Of a DNA stretch of 6,523 nucleotides, positions 1-5,222 are shown in pieces. How positions within the stretch are numbered: position 1 is the stretch's first letter; each line of letters begins with the position of its first letter. A program made the position numbers and the translations under genes. The notes under the pieces were generated by a model. It saw nothing but the letters and a program-made list of their open reading frames with translations, had not been told where the DNA came from and ran no database searches. Source of the DNA: an uncultured Sphingobacteriales bacterium (GTDB taxonomy: Bacteria > Bacteroidota > Bacteroidia > Chitinophagales > Chitinophagaceae); assembly GCA_937991535.1 (NCBI GenBank), contig CALKHN010000029.1:1-6523 (forward strand). Reading direction: 5' to 3'.

Positions 1-401
1 TCCCCATTACCCAATGCCCCTGCGGTTTCATACAGTATGCCTTCGCCACCGCCTACAATCGCATCGAAAAAAGCGAAGGCATCTGCATTTTGTACAATTT
101 GGTAATCCTTGCCCACTACCCCGAAAACCTGATTGGTATCGGTTCGCATGGTGGCGAAGTTGTCGGGCAGTAAAATGTTACCCCCTTCTTTTATTTCGCC
201 ATCGTTGCCAATGGTTACCCCTGTACCATGCGTGTACAGCGGTGATTTGATGACCTCGAAGTCAAGCCCTGCGCATTTAACTGCTTCGGCACTGGTGGGA
301 TATTGCTCTACTACCTGCCCTAAATTATGCCATGCCTTGTGTTGTACGCTAAAGAAACTGTATTTGCCTGTACGTTCGTTGAAATTGAGATTATGTGCCA
401 T
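1..401 (-). CDS. DUF932 / phage-plasmid-like protein (TIGR03299 type), N-terminal part only
   Basis: Reading the minus strand from the ATG at 399-401 gives an open frame of 133 codons with no stop before the window edge, so this is the 5' part of a longer gene. It begins MAHNLNFNERTGKYSFFSVQ and contains HKAWHNLGQVV, then GNDGEIKEGGNILLPDNFAT and NQVFGVVGKDYQIVQNADAF. This layout (a short 'AWHxLG' entry, then a 'vVGkdYxivqN' segment) is typical of DUF932 proteins, which are usually over 300 residues, so roughly the first 40% is visible. The family is widespread on phages, plasmids and conjugative elements, but its biochemical role is not established and I assign none. The start lies 40 bases after the ssb stop on the same strand, so the two probably form one transcript. 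The leader before the ATG is A/T-rich with no Shine-Dalgarno sequence, as is common in Bacteroidota. Family recognition is confident; extent and function are unknown. Confidence 0.85.
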   Translation of the reverse strand, partial: MAHNLNFNERTGKYSFFSVQHKAWHNLGQVVEQYPTSAEAVKCAGLDFEVIKSPLYTHGTGVTIGNDGEIKEGGNILLPDNFATMRTDTNQVFGVVGKDYQIVQNADAFAFFDAIVGGGEGILYETAGALGNG

Positions 402-441
402 GATTATAATTTTTAAAAATTGATAAATGAAAAATGATTGT

Positions 442-852
442 TTAGAAAGGCAGGTCGTCTTTTTCTGCTGTATTACCGCTTTTGCGTTTGTTAGCGGATG
501 CCACGGTATTGTCTTCCCTATCGTCTGCTACGGTTTCCGTTCTCCTGCCACCTCCGTACAGTTTAATTTGTGAAGTATGGAAATTGAGTGCTGCATGCGC
601 TTCTCCATCGCCCCCAATCCATGCCCTTGCACTTACCCGCCCCCTAAGCTCCACCAATGTACCTTTGGTCAGTGCCTTTGCCACGTTCGTTGAAATCCAG
701 TAGGCGCAGTTGAAGTATTCGGTTAGTTCCACCTGTTCGCCCTGTTTGTTGCGGTAGCCATCATTGACCGCAATAGAAAAGTTAACCACTTGTTTGTCGC
801 TCGGCAGGGTGCTGATTTCCGCATCCCTTGTCAGTCTTCCGATAATGTTCAT
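442..852 (-). CDS. ssb: Single-stranded DNA-binding protein
   Basis: The 136-residue protein is a bacterial SSB. Such proteins coat single-stranded DNA as tetramers and recruit replication and repair partners. Residues 1-100 form the OB-fold: it opens MNIIGRLTRDAEI, followed by VVNFSIAVND (22-31), EYFNCAYW (45-52), AKALTKGTLVELRGRVSARAW (58-78) and the closing strand around FHTSQIKLYG. Residues about 101-130 are a hydrophilic, low-complexity linker. The protein ends in DDLPF, the acidic-hydrophobic tip that binds partner proteins. The length is short for a chromosomal SSB (often 150-180 residues) because the linker is short, which is usual for SSBs carried by mobile elements. On a conjugative element it could protect the single strand that enters or is copied in a recipient; that role is inferred from context. 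It is upstream of, and probably co-transcribed with, the DUF932 gene. No clear promoter was recognised in the A/T-rich stretch above the start. Confidence 0.95.
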   Translation of the reverse strand: MNIIGRLTRDAEISTLPSDKQVVNFSIAVNDGYRNKQGEQVELTEYFNCAYWISTNVAKALTKGTLVELRGRVSARAWIGGDGEAHAALNFHTSQIKLYGGGRRTETVADDREDNTVASANKRKSGNTAEKDDLPF

Positions 853-968
853 AACGTTTGAATTTTAATTGTTAAACCATTTTGTTCATTCATCTTTTTT
901 CACGCCGTCTGCCCCAAAGAGCATTTTTCCAAAAGAAAAAACGGAAAAAAAGAAAGCAGATAAAAAGT

Positions 969-1083
969 GCGGGAAAAGCGGAAAACCAAAAGGAAACGGA
1001 ATAAGTCCCGAAGGGTGGATTTGTGAGGAACGAGCAAAGCCATTATGCCGTAGTCTTTTGGTTTTCCAGCTAGCTTTGCCCGC
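969..1083. repeat. Long imperfect inverted repeat (potential hairpin)
   Basis: The left arm is 969-992 and the right arm 1055-1083. The inner 13 bases are perfectly complementary: GGAAAACCAAAAG at 980-992 against CTTTTGGTTTTCC at 1055-1067. The outer 11 bases, GCGGGAAAAGC at 969-979 against GCTTTGCCCGC at 1073-1083, pair at 10 of 11 positions. The five bases 1068-1072 (AGCTA) form a bulge in the right arm. This gives 23 pairs out of 24. The 62-base apical region (993-1054) contains a small CCC-GAA-GGG stem-loop at 1007-1015. A second copy of the short repeat GCAAAGC at 1034-1040 could pair alternatively with GCTTTGC at 1073-1079, so two mutually exclusive folds are possible. There is no T-tract after either arm, so it does not read as a simple intrinsic terminator. 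Confidence 0.8.
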
Positions 1084-1217
1084 AATACATTAGCTGCCTT
1101 TTTATCCGTTTCGCATTGGAAAATGCGGAGCAGGCTGGCCGTCATCCCTTGTCATGAGGCATGGAAGTGACTTAAATAATAAAGCATGAGGGGGATGGAA
1201 GGCGGCGAGAAACGAGC
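1025..1217 (+). repeat. Direct repeat pair GAGGAACGAGC / GAGAAACGAGC
   Basis: Copy one lies at 1025-1035 and copy two at 1207-1217, matching at 10 of 11 bases. A second shared motif accompanies the pair: TCCCGAAGGG at 1006-1015 and GTCCGAAGGG at 1261-1270. It precedes copy one of the first motif and follows copy two. The pairing suggests two related modules within the noncoding region, though the similarity is short and could be fortuitous. Confidence 0.5.
1112..1127. repeat. Small perfect hairpin with GGAA loop
   Basis: CGCATT at 1112-1117 and AATGCG at 1122-1127 are perfect complements around a four-base GGAA loop. In RNA from the plus strand the stem can be extended three pairs outward (T1111.G1128, T1110-A1129, T1109.G1130) using two wobbles. 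No T-run follows on either strand, which argues against a terminator. It lies just outside the long inverted repeat and may be part of the same folded element. Confidence 0.55.
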
Positions 1218-1219
1218 CG

Positions 1220-1231
1220 GTGTGATCACAC
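1220..1231. repeat. 12-base perfect palindrome GTGTGATCACAC
   Basis: The sequence is its own reverse complement over 12 bases. It is flanked by CC at 1217-1218 and GG at 1232-1233, which extend the symmetry after one mismatched base. A dimeric DNA-binding protein site is the simplest reading; no candidate protein can be named. It lies about 100 bases upstream of the first abiE operator and is unrelated to that operator in sequence. Confidence 0.5.
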
Positions 1232-1333
1232 GGAAGCGAAGCGAACCCTGGAATGACCCGGTCCGAAGGGACATGCCCAAAGAATAAAATTATTTCATTC
1301 AAAGTCCTTTTCAATTTACACTATATCCCCTTG

Positions 1334-1350
1334 ACGGCGATTAACGCCGT
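1334..1350. promoter_or_regulatory. Probable AbiEi operator 1 (distal)
   Basis: ACGGCG (1334-1339) and CGCCGT (1345-1350) are perfect 6-base inverted arms around a 5-base ATTAA spacer. The 19-base segment 1332-1350 recurs at 1391-1409 with a single difference in the spacer. It lies just upstream of the putative -33 element. AbiEi antitoxins are known to repress their own operon by binding a pair of inverted repeats, as shown for the Streptococcus agalactiae system, so assignment as the AbiEi site rests on symmetry, duplication and position. Confidence 0.75.
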
Positions 1351-1352
1351 AA

Positions 1353-1387
1353 TTTGACATTTTTATAAATTAGTTTATGTATCTTTG
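1353..1387 (+). promoter_or_regulatory. Probable abiE promoter of Bacteroidota type
   Basis: TATCTTTG at 1380-1387 matches the Bacteroidota -7 consensus TAnnTTTG exactly. TTTG at 1353-1356 is the best -33 candidate, but the 23-base gap between them is longer than the usual 19-21. The intervening DNA is strongly A/T-rich. Transcription would start a few bases after 1387, inside or next to operator 2, leaving a leader of roughly 35 bases before the abiEi ATG. Operators on both sides of the promoter fit repression by occlusion or DNA bending. Confidence 0.6.
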
Positions 1388-1391
1388 TTCT

Positions 1392-1410
1392 GACGGCGAT
1401 AAACGCCGTC
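1392..1410. promoter_or_regulatory. Probable AbiEi operator 2 (proximal)
   Basis: GACGGCG (1392-1398) and CGCCGTC (1404-1410) are perfect 7-base inverted arms around ATAAA. It is one pair longer than operator 1 and lies 59 bases from it centre to centre, about five and a half helical turns. It overlaps the expected transcription start, 20 bases before the abiEi start codon, so a bound repressor here would block initiation directly. Confidence 0.78.
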
Positions 1411-1429
1411 TAATACAAATAATGTAAAC

Positions 1430-2218
1430 ATGGCACTCAATCCTGAGAGACGTAAAATGCTGGAACAGCTTCTTCCTGAAGGAGTGATCGCTACCAGGAA
1501 ATGGCTGATGGAGCAGGCAGGGCTGAATAAACATGCAATTGACAACCTGATCAAGAGCGAACAATTAAAACTCTTGCAGAAAGGCATTTATGCCAGGGGA
1601 AGTGTGCGGCTATCCTGGCAAAGTATTGTCCATGTCCTGCAATTCATTATGAAGACGGATTTTGTCGTGGGCGGACTGTCGGCACTGGAATTAAAAGGCT
1701 TTTCGCATTATTTACCAACGTCAAAGAAAGAGATAATACAGGTTTATGGCAACGACAAATTGCCCGCCTGGGTAAATGAGGTATCAGAAAACACGGTCAT
1801 TATCCGCCATTCAAGAAAGGAACTTTTTGAAGATATGACACCGGCAATAGCTAATGATTATACAGCCACTGTACCCTGGAAAGAAGGAATGGCAGAACTG
1901 AAAATATCCTGCCCGGAAAAAGCTTGTCTTGAAATGTTGAATGAAGTGCCCGAAAAAATATCGTTTGAGCATGCCGATCAATTGATACAGGGTATGACTA
2001 CGTTATCGCCCCGGACCTTGCAAAAACTCTTGGAACATTGCACCAATGTAAAGGTAAAACGGCTTTTCCTCTGGTTCGGTTCTAAACACAATTATGCCTG
2101 GTATAGCAAACTAAAACAGGAAAGTATAAACCTGGGGTCTGGCAACCGAATGATTGTGAAGGGTGGCGAACTGGACAAAACCTATAAAATAACCGTACCT
2201 AAAGATTTCCAACATTAA
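1430..2218 (+). CDS. abiEi: AbiEi-family antitoxin and transcriptional autoregulator (type IV toxin-antitoxin)
   Basis: This 262-residue protein is the antitoxin half of an AbiE cassette. The N-terminal part, about residues 5-60, reads as a winged helix-turn-helix: a helix through ERRKMLEQLLPEG, then TRKWLMEQAGLNKHAIDNLI and the wing-like LKLLQKGIYARG, a signature shared by AbiEi proteins. Residues 61-150 (QSIVHVLQF, FVVGGLSALELKGF, a strand-rich segment around EIIQVYG and TVIIRHSR) and 151-262 (ELKISCPEKACLEML, then helices to the end) match the usual C-terminal antitoxin domain. In characterised systems this domain neutralises AbiEii without forming a stable complex, while the N-terminal domain binds operator repeats; that is family knowledge. 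Two palindromes sit directly upstream. The abiEii start follows 3 bases after the stop, so translation is probably coupled. The start ATG is the first in frame after the promoter. No strong Shine-Dalgarno sequence is visible. Confidence 0.88.
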   Translation: MALNPERRKMLEQLLPEGVIATRKWLMEQAGLNKHAIDNLIKSEQLKLLQKGIYARGSVRLSWQSIVHVLQFIMKTDFVVGGLSALELKGFSHYLPTSKKEIIQVYGNDKLPAWVNEVSENTVIIRHSRKELFEDMTPAIANDYTATVPWKEGMAELKISCPEKACLEMLNEVPEKISFEHADQLIQGMTTLSPRTLQKLLEHCTNVKVKRLFLWFGSKHNYAWYSKLKQESINLGSGNRMIVKGGELDKTYKITVPKDFQH

Positions 2219-2221
2219 AAC

Positions 2222-3151
2222 ATGAAGAGAGACAGCATATATTACCGTCAGGTGCAATTACTTGTGCGCATACTTCCGTTATTAGACACCGAGAAATGCT
2301 TTGCACTGAAAGGAGGAACGGCCATCAATTTATTTTACCGGTCATTGCCACGTCTTTCGGTGGATATTGACCTGTTATACCTGCCTTCAGAAGACCGTGA
2401 GGAAGCGCTGGTCAATATCCGGGCGGCCTTGTCCCGGCTGAGCGAACTGATCAGGAAGACTATTCCTGGCATCCATATACAGAATACGCATGAACAGAGC
2501 AATGCACTCCGATTGATACTCCAGGTAGAGGACATACGTGTCAAAGTAGAGCTGTCCCCTGTGATCAGGGGAACGGTATTTCCCGAAGTGCGCATGGAAG
2601 TGAACGAATTAGTGGAAAAGGAATTTGGCTATGCGGAAATACAAGTGGCTTCACTGCCGGATTTATATGCAGGCAAAATCTGTGCGGCCTTAGACCGCCA
2701 GCACCCACGCGACCTCTTTGACGTAAAATTCCTGCTGGAAAATGAAGGCTTTACAGAAGATTTACGGAAGACATTTCTGGTATTTTTAATCAGCCACCAA
2801 CGTCCTATGTCCGAATTGTTGGCTCCGCACCGCAAAGACATCCGCGAGATTTACGCAACGGAATTCACACAGATGGCAGAAGTAGATATTCCGGTAGAGG
2901 AATTGGAACAAACACGGGAAGATTTAATCGCCATTATCCATCAAAACATGACCGATGACGAACGGAATTTTTTGCAATCCTTCAAAGAAAGACGGCCACA
3001 GTGGGATTTATTGGGACTACCCAAAATGGAAGAAGTTTCCAGGCTTCCTTCGGTACAATGGAAGTTATTGAACCTTTCCAGAATGGATGAAACCAAACAT
3101 CAACAGGCCGCAGAGAAACTGAAAAAAGTACTTTTCCCTAATAATGGATAA
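2222..3151 (+). CDS. abiEii: AbiEii-family nucleotidyltransferase toxin (type IV toxin-antitoxin)
   Basis: The 309-residue protein carries all four motifs of the AbiEii (formerly DUF1814) nucleotidyltransferase family, in order. Motif I is ALKGGTAINLF (K30, G31, G32, T33). Motif II is SVDIDLLY with D48 and D50 as likely metal ligands. Motif III is VKVELSP with K108 and E110. Motif IV is AGKICAALDRQHPRDLFDV (K152, R159, R163, D164, D167). All expected catalytic residues are present, so an active enzyme is likely. Family members transfer nucleotides to RNA targets; for related MenT toxins the target is a tRNA acceptor end, with growth arrest as the result. The substrate here is not deducible. 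The C-terminal half (about 175-309) is mostly helical and continues unbroken to LFPNNG, so there is no sign of truncation. It is translated right after abiEi. The gene converges on mobC, with 68 bases between the stops. Likely role: abortive phage defence or element maintenance. Confidence 0.92.
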   Translation: MKRDSIYYRQVQLLVRILPLLDTEKCFALKGGTAINLFYRSLPRLSVDIDLLYLPSEDREEALVNIRAALSRLSELIRKTIPGIHIQNTHEQSNALRLILQVEDIRVKVELSPVIRGTVFPEVRMEVNELVEKEFGYAEIQVASLPDLYAGKICAALDRQHPRDLFDVKFLLENEGFTEDLRKTFLVFLISHQRPMSELLAPHRKDIREIYATEFTQMAEVDIPVEELEQTREDLIAIIHQNMTDDERNFLQSFKERRPQWDLLGLPKMEEVSRLPSVQWKLLNLSRMDETKHQQAAEKLKKVLFPNNG

Positions 3152-3205
3152 GAATATATGAAGAAGCAGTTAACCGATGTTTTGCCTATTCCTTGTTGGC
3201 TGGTT

Positions 3206-3230
3206 ATAAGGGCAAACATTTAACCCTTAT
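3206..3230. terminator. Weak hairpin at the convergent abiEii / mobC junction
   Basis: ATAAGGG at 3206-3212 and CCCTTAT at 3224-3230 are perfect complements around an 11-base loop. The hairpin includes the mobC stop codon (3220-3222) and sits between two convergent genes, where a bidirectional terminator would be expected. It has only three G-C pairs and no T-tract on either side, so terminator function is a guess based mainly on position. Confidence 0.3.
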
Positions 3231-5211
3231 TAATGACCAGATGTGCCTGCCCCGGATCATTCAGCAACCGTTCCATTTCAGACTGTATAATGTCCTGGAT
3301 GTCTTGCTTAATCTGTAAATAATTGCGTTGTACCATGCTATTGACGAGCTTACGGATTACCTCTATATTTTTATAGTTTTCTTCCTCTCTTTTTAGTGCT
3401 TCATGGTCATTTATAATTTCACAATGGAAAGATTTCAGCTCTATTTTATTATCCGGATCGTCAGCTATCATACCCACAAATTCCCCGGAACTTAAACCGG
3501 ATATTTTTGAGGGTGGTATAGCGGCTTCCAGTTGTTTGGAGCGACTGATGGAAGTGTCGCCGCTGTTAATGGAATAACTTTCCCTGTCTTGCATGATCTT
3601 TCCGAAGCGTTCGGAAAGCTGTTTGGCGGTATCACCTGTTACCTGTCCGGAAACAATATTGCCGGTAATATTCATGATTACATCGGCCTGTTCACGGCCA
3701 TAATCTTTGCGTAGCTGGCTGAAATCCTGGATGCCTAAACAGGTGGAAACTTTGTTACTCCTTGCAGTGGCTATTAGGCTATCCATATTGTTCAGATAAA
3801 TAGTAGGAAACTCATCGAAAATGAGACTGCTTTTCAATTTCCCCTTCTTATTTACTTGTTTTACCAAACGGGTTACATACAAGGAGAGAACTGCCCCATA
3901 GATCTGAATCTTTTGCGGGTTGTTCCCCATGCAAACGATCTTCGGATCGTCCGGGTTATTAATGTCAAGATTGAAGTCATTGCCCGATAAAACGTAATAC
4001 AATTGCGGGGAAGAAAGCCTCGCCATGGCTACCTTTGCGGCTGCTATCTGGCCTTCCAGCTGTTCCATCACATCATTTAGATAAGCGTTCACAAAAGGGT
4101 TGATCAGCACTTCAATTTCCTTTTCTGTCCTGAGGAGGGTAAACAAACTATCGTAGTCCGCCTGCATCAGCTCGATAACATGGGGCAGGGTGCAAAATTC
4201 GCCGTCCTTGTATTTCTTTAGATACCATATTACCGCAGACAGAAAGTTGATTGGCGATTCCACAAAGAAGTCGCCCTGGCGTTTGATCCATTCCCTGTTC
4301 AAACCCATCAGGATGGTGCGGGCGCTTTCAGCAGCATCGGTAATATCGGTCATCGCAGAAGGCTCCAAGGGATTACACCGGTGGCTGCGGGTCAGGTCGT
4401 CAAAGTTGATCACATAAAAAGCAGGTGGTTTGGGGTACCGGTGCCTGTTCTTCAGCCAAGTGTTGTAGGCAATTTTAGAAAGGTCGTCAAACTTGAAATC
4501 GTACACGAACATGGTAAATCCCTTACGGATATGCTGCGTGATCACATGGCGAATGACGAAGTAGGATTTGCCCGAACCCGGTGTTCCCAAAACCATTATG
4601 GAACGGAAGGGGTTAATGATATTGATCCAGCTATTGCGTACCTTATTCTTTAGCTGGTAACGAGCCGGCAAATTGATCGAGTACTCATTTTCCAGCAGGC
4701 GTTCCTCCTGTGGAAAAGTTTCGTTTTCTTTATTGAAAATGTCCTTATTATTGAGCCTGTTTTTAATGATGCGGGAAAGCAAAGTACTCCCTGAAAGGAC
4801 TAATAGAAAACCGATAGCAGTAATGCCAATATAAATAGCTGCTTTCTCCTGCACAGGCATTCTCAGCAGCATCGAAAGATAACTTGAAAAGTAAAGAAGC
4901 AAGCCTGTAATGATATAGGCGAATGCTGTTTTATAACTCAGCTTTTCATCTTTACGGCCTTTGGCCCCAAGTAGCGAAATCGTTAAGAAACCTAAAGCAA
5001 TGAGTTTGCTTTTTACAAAATAGCTGAATAGTCCAGTCCTGTAGATATTGTTTAAAATTCGGTCGCTAAACGTACTGCTAAGCCCCCAAGCTTGAAATGC
5101 CTCATAGCAGTAGTAATAAAAATGCAACACTAAAATTACGATGCTGATCAGCCTGGTCATATCCAGAATTTTCCTCAGCGCCTGTTCGTTTTCACCTGTC
5201 TGCATAGCCAT
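3220..5211 (-). CDS. mobC: MobC-type conjugative coupling protein (TraG/VirD4 family ATPase)
   Basis: This complete 663-residue protein is the type IV coupling protein, the inner-membrane ATPase that links the relaxase-DNA complex to the conjugation channel. Four hydrophobic segments lie at about 20-38, 63-83, 96-116 and 125-146 and should anchor the N-terminus. The cytoplasmic ATPase follows: Walker A GTPGSGKS at 209-216 within IMVLGTPGSGKSYFVI, VYDFKFDD at 236-243, and Walker B SLIFDEFPT at 462-470. Downstream are ATARSNKVSTCLGIQDFSQL (481-500), MNITGNIVSGQ and TAKQLSERFGKIM, all characteristic of TraG/TraD coupling proteins. Length and four-helix anchor agree with MobC of Bacteroidota elements. 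The ATG at 5211 is chosen because it lies 11 bases after the mobB stop; an in-frame ATG two codons later (5205) is a possible alternative. It forms an operon with mobB and ends against the abiE cassette. Confidence 0.95.
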   Translation of the reverse strand: MAMQTGENEQALRKILDMTRLISIVILVLHFYYYCYEAFQAWGLSSTFSDRILNNIYRTGLFSYFVKSKLIALGFLTISLLGAKGRKDEKLSYKTAFAYIITGLLLYFSSYLSMLLRMPVQEKAAIYIGITAIGFLLVLSGSTLLSRIIKNRLNNKDIFNKENETFPQEERLLENEYSINLPARYQLKNKVRNSWINIINPFRSIMVLGTPGSGKSYFVIRHVITQHIRKGFTMFVYDFKFDDLSKIAYNTWLKNRHRYPKPPAFYVINFDDLTRSHRCNPLEPSAMTDITDAAESARTILMGLNREWIKRQGDFFVESPINFLSAVIWYLKKYKDGEFCTLPHVIELMQADYDSLFTLLRTEKEIEVLINPFVNAYLNDVMEQLEGQIAAAKVAMARLSSPQLYYVLSGNDFNLDINNPDDPKIVCMGNNPQKIQIYGAVLSLYVTRLVKQVNKKGKLKSSLIFDEFPTIYLNNMDSLIATARSNKVSTCLGIQDFSQLRKDYGREQADVIMNITGNIVSGQVTGDTAKQLSERFGKIMQDRESYSINSGDTSISRSKQLEAAIPPSKISGLSSGEFVGMIADDPDNKIELKSFHCEIINDHEALKREEENYKNIEVIRKLVNSMVQRNYLQIKQDIQDIIQSEMERLLNDPGQAHLVINKG

Positions 5212-5222
5212 AGTCGTAAGTT

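Larger units (their letters stand above)
853..1429. other. 577-base noncoding region between divergent ssb and abiE operons, rich in repeats
   Basis: No reading frame here looks like a protein. The open frames present run through inverted repeats and give low-complexity or unrecognisable peptides. The segment has three parts. Positions 853-968 are A/T-rich and include homopolymeric A and T runs; this should hold the ssb promoter, which I could not place. Positions 969-1280 are more G/C-rich and contain a long imperfect inverted repeat, smaller hairpins, a 12-base palindrome and a repeated GAGrAACGAGC motif (listed separately). Positions 1281-1429 return to A/T-rich sequence holding the abiE promoter and its two operators. 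The middle part could be a structured RNA, a transfer or replication site, or a regulatory region for ssb; the sequence does not decide between these. Confidence 0.7.

Noticed and set aside
900..1145. Minus-strand open frame of 81 codons upstream of ssb
   Set aside because: It spans both arms of the long inverted repeat. Its phenylalanine/leucine-rich end comes from the poly-A/T tract, and no family is recognisable.
1220..1231. Resemblance of TGTGATCACA to a CRP site
   Set aside because: The CRP consensus needs six bases between TGTGA and TCACA; here the halves touch, so it is only a generic palindrome.
1102..1314. Minus-strand open frame of 70 codons in the noncoding region
   Set aside because: It runs through the palindrome and small hairpins, has no recognisable domain, and its proline/histidine-rich composition looks like translated structured DNA. 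Treated as non-coding.
853..1320. Origin of transfer (oriT) for the MobB relaxase
   Set aside because: In this type of element oriT normally lies next to mobA, upstream of mobB and outside the right edge. No nic-site motif could be matched here, so it is kept only as one possibility for the structured region.
1430..1587. Open frames on the minus strand across the start of abiEi
   Set aside because: They are antisense shadows of the well-supported abiEi gene and encode nothing recognisable.
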